Below, one piece after another: positions 1 through 4,745 of a stretch of 7,699 bases of DNA (the stretch's first letter is position 1; each line of letters begins with the position of its first letter). A program made the position numbers and the translations under genes. Below the pieces are notes generated by a model that was given only the letters and a program-made list of their open reading frames with translations, was not told the DNA's origin and made no database searches. This DNA is from Candidatus Peregrinibacteria bacterium (lineage in GTDB: Bacteria; Patescibacteriota; Gracilibacteria; UM-FILTER-43-11): assembly GCA_016220125.1 (NCBI GenBank), contig JACRIF010000093.1:1-7699 (forward strand), in the 5' to 3' direction.

Positions 1-550
1 ACAAATCCTCCTTGTACTTTTTTCGGCAATTCTGGCACCCGATGGTGTTGATCTGAAGCGTCAATCGGTCGGCCACGCCGAGATCCTGGTTGATCTTGTA
101 CGCCAAGTGGATCACCTGCGCGTCGAGCGCGGGGTCGGCCTCGCCGATCACCTCGAAACCGAACTGGTGGAATTGGCGAAAGCGTCCCTTTTGGGGGCGG
201 TCGTAGCGGAAGTGCGGTTCGATGTAGTACAACTCGACCGGTTGGGGCAGCATGTGCATGGCGTGCTCGATGTACGCGCGCACCACGCCCGCGGTTCCCT
301 CGGGCTTCAGGGCCACTTTGTCATGCCCTTTCGTCTCGAAGGCGAACATCTCTTTCTCCACCACGTCCGTGGCGTCACCGATTCCGCGCGCGAAAACCTC
401 GATGTTCTCGAAAATCGGGGTGCTGATACGGCGAAAACCCGCTTCCCGGCAACGATGGCGCACCACTTTTTTGATGAACGTGAAATAAAGGTGCTCCTCC
501 GGCAGGATGTCGTGGACACCTTTGGGGGCCTGGAATTGGGGGGATGACAT
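1..550 (-). CDS. hisS: Histidyl-tRNA synthetase, N-terminal 183 residues (cut by left edge)
   Basis: Class II aminoacyl-tRNA synthetase that charges tRNA-His with histidine in the cytoplasm. The translation begins MSSPQFQAPKGVHDILPEEH, matching the usual HisRS opening (KGxxDxLP). It continues with DATDVVEKEMFAFE (about residues 59-72), the motif 2 core PEGTAGVVRAYIEH (83-96) and FRYDRPQKGRFRQFHQ (114-129), all hallmark HisRS blocks. The last visible part, NTIGCQNCRKKY, has a CxxC pair seen in some HisRS branches. The remaining catalytic half and anticodon-binding domain lie beyond the left edge; nothing suggests truncation inside the window. ATG at 550 is chosen because the KGVHD block follows at the normal distance and an in-frame TAA lies about 30 nt upstream. 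No Shine-Dalgarno is seen; the start is preceded by ATTTTTTAAAAAT. A 393-bp spacer separates it from the upstream solute-binding gene, so it probably has its own promoter, which I could not place confidently. Confidence 0.97.
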   Translation of the reverse strand, partial: MSSPQFQAPKGVHDILPEEHLYFTFIKKVVRHRCREAGFRRISTPIFENIEVFARGIGDATDVVEKEMFAFETKGHDKVALKPEGTAGVVRAYIEHAMHMLPQPVELYYIEPHFRYDRPQKGRFRQFHQFGFEVIGEADPALDAQVIHLAYKINQDLGVADRLTLQINTIGCQNCRKKYKEDL

Positions 551-603
551 ATTTTTAAAAAATGGTGAGAGATACAAAAGTTACGGTACCACGAATTTGC
601 GAA

Positions 604-626
604 TCGCACAATGCTTTTCAGTGCGA
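604..626. repeat. Small inverted repeat upstream of hisS
   Basis: TCGCAC (604-609) and GTGCGA (621-626) form a perfect 6-bp stem with an 11-nt loop. A further direct copy of AGTGCGA follows at 639-645, 19 nt after the one at 620-626. It lies 54-76 nt before the hisS start, so it could be an operator or a leader hairpin, or simply a short repeat. Function is not shown. Confidence 0.4.
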
Positions 627-727
627 ATACGAGTCCTTAGTGCGAGTGGGTGGCTTTTCTTGCGCAAATTCAAATGTCTCCCAGCTCCCAGATTTATCAT
701 CCTTCCGAGTCTGAGGAGGCGAGCCAG

Positions 728-744
728 GCGTAGCGAGGAGTCGA
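728..744. repeat. Direct repeat copy 1, 17 bp (GCGTAGCGAGGAGTCGA)
   Basis: Matches copy 2 at 816-832 in 16 of 17 positions (C/T difference at position 15), 88 bp apart and in the same orientation. The flanks differ, so this is a short dispersed word and not a longer duplication. Similar GC-rich words containing TAGCGAGGAG are scattered in intergenic DNA of some bacterial genomes; that comparison is from memory. Confidence 0.55.
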
Positions 745-815
745 GATGCGGCAAAAAAATTAAGCCATGCAAGAGGCAAAACCTATAAATATTGAAATTT
801 TCCGTGATCGAGCAT

Positions 816-832
816 GCGTAGCGAGGAGTTGA
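816..832. repeat. Direct repeat copy 2, 17 bp (GCGTAGCGAGGAGTTGA)
   Basis: Second copy of the word at 728-744, with one mismatch. Both copies lie in the hisS upstream spacer, outside any gene. Confidence 0.55.
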
Positions 833-912
833 AGCGGGTCTCGTGGGTGCCCGCGAAAAGCTCGCGAAGCAAAGCGAGTTCATGGGAAATTTTTTCCGAT
901 ATTTTGGAGGTA

Positions 913-937
913 CTGGAACCTTTTTTAAAGGTTTCAG
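913..937 (-). terminator. Hairpin just downstream of the solute-binding protein gene; possible terminator
   Basis: The arms CTGGAACCTTT and AAAGGTTTCAG form an 11-bp stem with one mismatch and a 3-nt loop, starting 7 nt beyond the stop codon at 944. The position fits a 3'-end hairpin for the minus-strand gene. It lacks a following T-tract, so it may serve for mRNA 3'-end stability and not for factor-independent termination. Confidence 0.4.
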
Positions 938-943
938 AATGGT

Positions 944-2407
944 TTATCGCACATCTTTCGCCAACACCAGCCCATCCAATCGCGGTTCCCAAACCAGCCC
1001 CTTTTTCACCGCGTACAAACGGGAAGATTCAAAGAGCGGGATGCCGATCAGGTCGTCGCTGACCAGTTCGTTGATTTTTTGGAGCAGTTCCAGGCGACGG
1101 TCGGGGTTCAGCTCCGTTCGGCTTTTCTCGATCAGGCGGTCCACCGTGGCGTTTTTGTAGCGCCCGTTGTTGAATTCGCCCGCGCTGTGGATGAACGAGT
1201 CCAGAAAGTCGCCGGCGTCGCCGTTTTCGGACTGCCAACCCAAAATATAGAGCTGGGACTCGTTCTTGCGGATCCGACCCAACAGGGCGTCGGCCTCAAT
1301 CGGGTTGCCCTTGAACTGGAATCCGGCGTCCTCGAATTGCCGCTCGAGGTATTCGACCAGGGTTTTGTAGGTGGGCAGGTAATCCATCGAGATTTTCATT
1401 TTTTGCTCCCCGAACAACGATTTGGGAACCTTGGCCTCATCGAACTCGAAAGGCGGAAGGGCGGGATTGAAGCCGAACACGCCGGGAGCCACGAATTGCG
1501 AGACCCGCCGGACGAAATTGTTCCCGATGTCCTCGATCTTGGCGGGGTCGATCATGGCCTGGATCGCCTCGCGCATGGCCCGGTCCTTGAGCAGGGGGTC
1601 GTCCAGTTTGAACATCATGAAGTTCACTTCCAGGCTGTAGCTCGATTTCACTTGGTCCTTCGGCAGGTTGATCGCCTGCTCTTTGGGCACGGCCACCAAA
1701 ATGTCGGTGCGCCCTTCCCTGAAGTCGGACTCCCGTTGAACCTTGTTCTGCGTCACCACATAGCTCGCATGCTTGTAGGTGGGTCGTTGCCCCCAATAAT
1801 TGGGGAAGGCGGTCAGTTTGATCGCAATGCCCTTTTCCCATTCGACGAACTGGTAGGCCCCGGTGCCCACGGTGTTGGGCCGGCTGATGAAGAATTTGGT
1901 GAGCTTGGAAAGGATCAGCGGATCGGGCGCCGTGGTGTGGATCTGAATCGTGTAGGGGTCCAGCACCGTGATTTCCTTAACGGTCTGGAGCAGGGTTTTG
2001 ATCTGTCCGTTCCCGTTGGAGCGGGCATCCTCAAAGCTTTTCAGCACGCTTTGGGCGTCAAAGGCGGTGCCATCATGGAAGGTTACCTCCTTTCGCAGTT
2101 TGAACTGCCACGTGGTCGGGTCGATGTTTCCCCAGGTGACGGCCAGCGCGGGAACCAGCTTCAGGGTACGGTCAAAGGCCACCAGGCCCTCGTAGATGTT
2201 CCCCGTGCGGATCAGGTCGTCCAGGTTCAGGTTGTAGGGCGAAAGATCGTGGACCGGGGTGTTCAAGACGATCGTGAGGGTGTCCTTTTTGTACGTGTCC
2301 GTCCCCATGATTTTTTCCGGAAGGGTTTTGAGGAAGAAATTTTGGTTCCCGAAAACGACCAGGGCGATGACGATAAACAATCCGAGGAGGATATCTTTTT
2401 TGGACAT
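944..2407 (-). CDS. Extracellular solute-binding protein, family 5 (peptide/nickel ABC-transporter type)
   Basis: 487 residues, about normal length for the SBP_bac_5 family, whose members capture oligopeptides, nickel or similar ligands for ABC importers. A hydrophobic segment at residues 6-19 (LLGLFIVIALVVFG) is a signal peptide or N-terminal anchor; there is no lipobox cysteine, so it is not an obvious lipoprotein. The family core is clear: NIYEGLVAFD (70-79), LVPALAVTWG (84-93), TWQFKLRKEVTFHDGTAFDA (99-118), then the downstream DPYTIQIHTTAPDP and VGTGAYQFVEWEKG blocks. The C-terminal LNPDRRLELLQKINELVSDD block is also typical. No permease or ATPase genes are near, so it is an orphan component here and the ligand cannot be named. 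ATG 2407 is supported by the placement of the signal segment; no Shine-Dalgarno is seen (TCACTTATTT precedes it). The gene is separated from the upstream STAS gene by a terminator and a heptamer-repeat array. Confidence 0.93.
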   Translation of the reverse strand: MSKKDILLGLFIVIALVVFGNQNFFLKTLPEKIMGTDTYKKDTLTIVLNTPVHDLSPYNLNLDDLIRTGNIYEGLVAFDRTLKLVPALAVTWGNIDPTTWQFKLRKEVTFHDGTAFDAQSVLKSFEDARSNGNGQIKTLLQTVKEITVLDPYTIQIHTTAPDPLILSKLTKFFISRPNTVGTGAYQFVEWEKGIAIKLTAFPNYWGQRPTYKHASYVVTQNKVQRESDFREGRTDILVAVPKEQAINLPKDQVKSSYSLEVNFMMFKLDDPLLKDRAMREAIQAMIDPAKIEDIGNNFVRRVSQFVAPGVFGFNPALPPFEFDEAKVPKSLFGEQKMKISMDYLPTYKTLVEYLERQFEDAGFQFKGNPIEADALLGRIRKNESQLYILGWQSENGDAGDFLDSFIHSAGEFNNGRYKNATVDRLIEKSRTELNPDRRLELLQKINELVSDDLIGIPLFESSRLYAVKKGLVWEPRLDGLVLAKDVR

Positions 2408-2412
2408 AAATA

Positions 2413-2482
2413 AGTGACTAGTGGCTAGTGCTTAGTGATTAGTGAGTTCACTAGACACTAGATTCTAGTCACTAGTCACAAT
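2413..2482. repeat. Heptamer repeat array with inverted halves, forming a long hairpin
   Basis: Five successive 7-nt units AGTGACT, AGTGGCT, AGTGCTT, AGTGATT, AGTGAGT (2413-2447) are followed by units of opposite polarity TCACTAG, ACACTAG, ATTCTAG, TCACTAG, TCACAAT (2448-2482). The halves pair as a hairpin: 2414-2445 against 2448-2479 gives 25 Watson-Crick pairs in 32, with four G-T pairs, three mismatches and a 2-nt loop; the outer 15 positions are nearly perfect. The array holds six CTAG tetramers. It begins 6 nt before the ATG of the solute-binding protein gene, so it forms most of that gene's upstream region. Confidence 0.9.
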
Positions 2483-2502
2483 CAATTAGCAATTTCAGAA
2501 TT

Positions 2503-2528
2503 GAAAAACCCCAAGGTTTTTCTCGGGG
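2503..2528 (-). terminator. Intrinsic terminator after the STAS gene
   Basis: On the minus strand the stem CCCCGAG/CTTGGGG (7 bp with one G-T pair, 6-nt loop) is followed at once by TTTTTC. It sits about 40 nt past the STAS stop codon, which fits the end of the HATPase-STAS transcription unit. The overlapping arms GAAAAACC/GGTTTTTC can also pair, so the structure is palindromic in two registers. Confidence 0.8.
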
Positions 2529-2567
2529 TCAGTATAGCGAAGCGAAAAATGAAAGTCGATGAGGGGA

Positions 2568-2942
2568 TTAGGCGGCCGCGGCGGTGCTCAGGGCGAGCTT
2601 GGCCGCGTCGATCGTCTCGTGGATCGGGATGATTTGGGTGATACCGACGACTTTCAGGATGTCCAAAATATTGGGGCGGGGTTGCGCAATCACGATCCGT
2701 CCGTTCTTGGCCGCGGTGCGGGAATACCAGTCGGTCACGTAGCCGATGGATTTGGAGTTCATGTAGGTGAGGCCCGCGAGATCCAAGATCAGGTTGGGCT
2801 CGGCCATGCCGTCGATCGCCTCGTAGATTTTCTTGGCTTCCAAATCGACGTTGGTTTCATCGAGCTGGCCCACAAAAGTGACGACTTTCGCGGCCTTTCC
2901 GTTCGCGTCGATATCTTGGATGGAGGTTTGAACTTCTGCCAT
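2568..2942 (-). CDS. STAS-domain protein, anti-sigma factor antagonist-like (SpoIIAA/RsbV family)
   Basis: 124 residues, the size of a stand-alone STAS domain. Members bind a HATPase anti-sigma kinase and are switched by serine/threonine phosphorylation. Visible blocks are the strand AKVVTFVGQLDETNV (18-32), LILDLAGLTYMNSKSIGYVT (51-70), the strand RIVIAQPRPNILDILKVVGI (about 82-101) and IPIHETIDAA (105-114). The usual phosphoacceptor motif D-S-[ST]-G appears as N62-S63-K64-S65; Ser63 aligns by eye with the phosphorylated serine, but the flanking Asp and Gly are lost. The Ala-rich C-terminus (STAAAA) is unremarkable. It lies 104 bp downstream of the HATPase gene on the same strand, supporting a partner-switching pair; that spacer contains heptamer repeats and a possible promoter. 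ATG 2942 has no Shine-Dalgarno (ACCAAAAACAAA precedes it). A general STAS role unrelated to sigma factors remains possible. Confidence 0.88.
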   Translation of the reverse strand: MAEVQTSIQDIDANGKAAKVVTFVGQLDETNVDLEAKKIYEAIDGMAEPNLILDLAGLTYMNSKSIGYVTDWYSRTAAKNGRIVIAQPRPNILDILKVVGITQIIPIHETIDAAKLALSTAAAA

Positions 2943-2969
2943 TTTGTTTTTGGTTAGTAGGTTGTGCCT

Positions 2970-2998
2970 ATTCTAATTGCAAATTGCCGAATTGAAAA
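2970..2998 (-). promoter_or_regulatory. Possible sigma70-type promoter for the STAS gene
   Basis: On the minus strand TTTTCA (2993-2998) and TAGAAT (2970-2975) are 17 nt apart; the -10 matches the consensus at five of six bases and the -35 at four of six. A start site near 2963 would give a leader of about 20 nt, similar to the other promoters here. The STAS gene may therefore be transcribed alone as well as with the HATPase. Confidence 0.4.
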
Positions 2999-3007
2999 CT
3001 TTAAATT

Positions 3008-3042
3008 GCTTATCGCTTATCGCTTATCGCTTACCGCTTATC
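3008..3042. repeat. Five tandem copies of GCTTATC (7 nt)
   Basis: GCTTATC occurs at 3008-3014, 3015-3021, 3022-3028, as GCTTACC at 3029-3035, and again at 3036-3042: five exact 7-nt steps with one substitution. The left flank also repeats at 7-8 nt intervals (AATTG at 2975, 2982 and 2990). The array begins right after the HATPase stop codon and fills the HATPase-STAS spacer. Confidence 0.92.
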
Positions 3043-3046
3043 GCTG

Positions 3047-3592
3047 TCACAGTTGTTCCCCCGCCTCCAAATGTTTGATCACATGCACCACCAGTCCGCC
3101 CTCGGGGGTGTTCTTGAATTCCAGCACGTCGGTCCAGTTGGCCACGATCTGGGCCAGGCCGCGTCCGCGGATCGAGGTGATTTGCAGGGGGTTCACATGG
3201 CGGCGGTCCTCCACGAGCTTGGCCAATTCCTCGGCCGACTTTTTGGAAGGGCCGGTGCCCGTGTCCTCCACGGAAATGTCGATGCTCTTCCCGCGCTGGC
3301 TGATGAACGTGATTTTCACATCCTTGCCCGGGGCGGAGCCGAATTCGATGGCATTGTTCACCAATTCGTCGATGACGGACTGGAAACGGTAGGCCCACTG
3401 CTCCGAGAAGCCGGTCATGTTGCGGACCAGGTTCATGGTGAAATCACGCAGTCCCGACATGAAATACGCATTCGTCGGAATGGTGATGGTGATTTTAATG
3501 GGCGCTTCGGCCATAGAATTGCTTTTGCTGGCAACCGTGTCGCCAGGGGCGACAACGGTGGTCAGATCAATGGGTTGGAGTGTTCCTTCCAT
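3047..3592 (-). CDS. Anti-sigma-type histidine-kinase-like ATPase (RsbW/SpoIIAB-like)
   Basis: 181 residues with a GHKL ATPase domain of the HATPase_c_2 type. Such proteins are cytoplasmic serine kinases that hold a sigma factor or another partner and phosphorylate a STAS antagonist. The N box is ELVNNAIEFGS (76-86, with E76 and N80 in the positions of the SpoIIAB catalytic Glu and Mg-binding Asn). The G1 box is VEDTGTGP (108-115), the G2 region RGRGLAQIVANW (142-153) and the last strand EGGLVVHVIKHL. Residues 1-30 are a low-complexity extension not needed for the domain; an internal Met at 27 precedes the fold. ATG 3592 is preferred over GTG 3598 because the promoter at 3618-3646 gives a leader of about 20 nt; neither has a Shine-Dalgarno. 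The STAS gene follows 104 bp downstream, the reverse of the common antagonist-first order. No sigma factor is in the window, so the third partner is unknown. Confidence 0.88.
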   Translation of the reverse strand: MEGTLQPIDLTTVVAPGDTVASKSNSMAEAPIKITITIPTNAYFMSGLRDFTMNLVRNMTGFSEQWAYRFQSVIDELVNNAIEFGSAPGKDVKITFISQRGKSIDISVEDTGTGPSKKSAEELAKLVEDRRHVNPLQITSIRGRGLAQIVANWTDVLEFKNTPEGGLVVHVIKHLEAGEQL

Positions 3593-3617
3593 GTCCACAA
3601 AATTAATTTATCATAAT

Positions 3618-3646
3618 ATTGTAGCATTTTCATGGGGGAATTGCAA
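3618..3646 (-). promoter_or_regulatory. Sigma70-type promoter for the HATPase-STAS unit
   Basis: On the minus strand TTGCAA (3641-3646), a 17-nt spacer, then TACAAT (3618-3623) preceded by TGC, giving an extended -10 (TGCTACAAT). The expected start near 3611 leaves about 19 nt before the ATG at 3592. It is one of the best -35/-10 pairs in the window and is correctly oriented. Confidence 0.75.
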
Positions 3647-3721
3647 GGTTAATGAGGGGCCTCCCACGCCAAACAGCCCACCCGCCAGGGGTCGGTCAAA
3701 CAGTGGTCGCTTTGGGATTTT

Positions 3722-3789
3722 GGGGCTGGGGGTCCGATTTTACATCGGACCGCCTACCATGCCCCGAGCGCCATGAGTTGCGCCGGGGC
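3722..3789. repeat. Two adjacent hairpins downstream of the ankyrin gene
   Basis: Hairpin 1: GGTCCGAT (3731-3738) and ATCGGACC (3744-3751), a perfect 8-bp stem with loop TTTAC. Hairpin 2: GCCCCG-A-GCGC (3761-3771) and GCGCCGGGGC (3780-3789), a 10-bp stem with one bulged A and an 8-nt loop. GCCCC at 3761-3765 can instead pair with GGGGC at 3722-3726, enclosing hairpin 1, so the two folds compete. On the minus strand the structure begins about 20 nt after the ankyrin stop codon but has no T-tract. It resembles dispersed extragenic palindromes and could act as a 3'-end structure. Confidence 0.65.
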
Positions 3790-3809
3790 CGGTTGCTGGC
3801 TAGGGAATG

Positions 3810-4379
3810 CTACTGATCCATGGTTTTGCGGAGCAGATCCGCAAGGGGCGTGTGGCCCTTTTTGAGGGCGAGGTCGAGAGGGGTCAACCCCTCGTTGTTT
3901 GTCGCGTGCATGTCCGCCCCGCATTCGATGAGCAGTCGGGCGGTGTCGGCGGACACCGCCATGTGAAGGAGGATTGCGCCATCCTCCTCGTCCTTCTCGT
4001 TCACATCCGCCCCACTCTTGATGAGCAGGCGGACGATATCCGCATGACCGCGATCGATCGCGAAGTCCGCGAAGGGGCGGCCCTTGTTGATTTCCGCCTC
4101 CATCCACCCGATCAGGAGGTACAGGACGGTGAAACCGATCGCGTTCTTCTCGTTCACATCCGTCCCGCGCTCGATCAGCAGGCGGACGATGTCGTAGTTT
4201 CCAGCGATGGACGCGCAGGCCAGGGGGGTGGCGCTTTTCACGGCCTGCGAGTTCAAGGGGGTTCCCGCCTCGATCAGGCGTTTCGCTTCGTCGAGATTGT
4301 TCCCCTTGATCGCCTCGATCAGGCGCGTCTCGGAATCGTGGTTCGGCGTGGCGGTTTGCGACAGGGTGTTGGTTTTCAT
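3810..4379 (-). CDS. Ankyrin-repeat protein, cytoplasmic, function unknown
   Basis: 189 residues made almost wholly of ankyrin repeats, helix-turn-helix units that mediate protein-protein contacts. Repeats can be traced at about 17-46 (TRLIEAIKGNNLDEAKRLIE), 49-79 (TPLACASIAGNYDIVRLLIE then TDVNEK), an irregular one near 82-102, 104-130 (FADFAIDRGHADIVRLLI then ADVNEK), 135-160 (ILLHMAVSADTARLLIECGA) and 164-189 (EGLTPLDLALKKGHTPLADL). There is no signal peptide or membrane segment, so it is probably cytosolic. The ATG at 4379 is chosen over an in-frame TTG at 4493, which would add 38 residues encoded by a strongly palindromic leader and lacking ankyrin character. A weak AGAAAG lies 6 nt before the ATG. 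The long leader (about 150 nt from the predicted promoter) carries a hairpin at 4414-4445. Near-identical DNA words inside the gene come from the protein repeats. No specific partner can be inferred from the neighbours. Confidence 0.88.
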   Translation of the reverse strand: MKTNTLSQTATPNHDSETRLIEAIKGNNLDEAKRLIEAGTPLNSQAVKSATPLACASIAGNYDIVRLLIERGTDVNEKNAIGFTVLYLLIGWMEAEINKGRPFADFAIDRGHADIVRLLIKSGADVNEKDEEDGAILLHMAVSADTARLLIECGADMHATNNEGLTPLDLALKKGHTPLADLLRKTMDQ

Positions 4380-4413
4380 AACGCTTTCTGTTGGTGGCTG
4401 GTCTCGCGGCAAT

Positions 4414-4445
4414 CCTCCACTTCCCGCACCATGCGGAGAGGGAGG
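4414..4445 (-). repeat. Hairpin in the 5' leader of the ankyrin gene
   Basis: CCTCC-A-CTTCCCGCA and TGCGGAGAGGGAGG pair around the loop CCA, with about 13 pairs interrupted by a bulge and a mismatch; the core CCGCA/TGCGG is perfect. It lies 35-66 nt before the ATG. Similar CCTCTCCGCA-type palindromes are common dispersed extragenic repeats (from memory), so it may be a repeat copy and not a dedicated regulator. Confidence 0.55.
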
Positions 4446-4535
4446 TTCCCAAAAGCCCAGCCCTAAAATTCCAATGATCTCCAATGCTTTCAAGGAACGG
4501 TTTCGACCTTTCGAAAAAGGCGAAGGTTGAAGGAG

Positions 4536-4564
4536 AATATCTACTTAAAATTAAATTTTGTCAA
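4536..4564 (-). promoter_or_regulatory. Sigma70-type promoter for the ankyrin gene
   Basis: On the minus strand a perfect TTGACA (4559-4564), a 17-nt A/T-rich spacer, then GATATT (4536-4541, four of six matches). It points toward the ankyrin gene with a predicted start near 4529, giving an unusually long leader of about 150 nt. Confidence 0.6.
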
Positions 4565-4596
4565 TAAAATGGGGGTGGGGGGGAAACTATTGTTCC

Positions 4597-4745
4597 AAAG
4601 ACCACCTCCCCCCTTCTTCGCCACAAGGCTGCGAAGGGGTGCTCCTCCTTGTGCAAGGAGGAGAAAAATTGGGACGGAAAAATTTCCACCTCAAATAGTT
4701 CTCCTCTTTACAAAGGAGGGGTGTCCGAAGGACGGGGTGGTCTTT
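4597..4745. repeat. 149-bp palindromic element with 10-bp terminal inverted repeats (MITE/REP-like)
   Basis: The outer arms AAAGACCACC (4597-4606) and GGTGGTCTTT (4736-4745) are perfect inverted repeats. Inside are CCCC-TTC-TTCGC/GCGAAGGGG (4610-4639, one 3-nt bulge), the perfect 10-bp hairpin CTCCTCCTTG/CAAGGAGGAG (4642-4663), GGAAA/TTTCC (4676-4687), the near-palindrome CTCCTCTTTACAAAGGAGG (4701-4719) and GTCC/GGAC (4722-4732). No target-site duplication is evident at the ends and there is no transposase. The right end overlaps the first base of the lepB stop codon on the complementary strand. Very similar words (ACAAAGGAGGGG, GGGGTGGT) occur as dispersed intergenic repeats in many environmental genomes, as far as I recall. 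It may also serve as a 3'-end structure for lepB. Confidence 0.7.

Larger units (their letters stand above)
551..943. other. Noncoding spacer of 393 bp between hisS and the solute-binding protein gene
   Basis: No ORF here has convincing codon structure or a recognisable product on either strand. The spacer holds several small palindromes and a pair of near-identical 17-bp repeats, listed separately. Additional short stems include GCGGG/CCCGC (834-838 with 850-854) and CTCGC/GCGAG (861-865 with 874-878). On the minus strand the latter is followed by CTTTTC, a weak terminator-like arrangement for the upstream gene. No clear sigma70 promoter for hisS was found. Confidence 0.7.
4380..4744. other. 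Spacer of 365 bp between lepB and the ankyrin gene
   Basis: No credible gene. From right to left it holds a palindromic repeat element (4597-4745), a G-run (GGGGGTGGGGGGG, 4571-4583), an A/T-rich block containing the predicted promoter (4536-4564), and a hairpin (4414-4445) in the leader of the ankyrin gene. Plus-strand reading frames across it encode low-complexity Pro/Arg-rich strings from the palindromes and look spurious. Confidence 0.75.

Noticed and set aside
580..600. GTGGTACCG on the minus strand upstream of hisS, resembling the T-box core GTGGNACCG
   Set aside because: tRNA-His has discriminator C73, so a His T-box should read TGGG, not TGGT. No Stem I, specifier loop or terminator was found, and GGTACC is simply palindromic.
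1079..2413. Long plus-strand reading frame (444 codons) opposite the solute-binding protein
   Set aside because: It is the antisense shadow of a clear family 5 binding protein and has no recognisable domain. The same applies to the plus-strand frames at 107-547, 2559-2957, 3053-3616, 3807-4466 and 5162-5788.
3008..3042. CRISPR-like array
   Set aside because: The units are 7 nt and contiguous with no spacers, so this is a short tandem repeat. The same holds for 2413-2482 and 6872-6973.
3047..3049. TGA stop of the HATPase gene as a sign of recoded TGA (as in some CPR groups)
   Set aside because: No gene in the window needs an internal TGA. Reading through this one would add only two codons before a TAA, so the standard code is the simpler view.
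4380..4493. 38-residue N-terminal extension of the ankyrin protein from TTG 4493
   Set aside because: The extension overlaps a strong hairpin, has no ankyrin character, and the ATG at 4379 gives a normal start.
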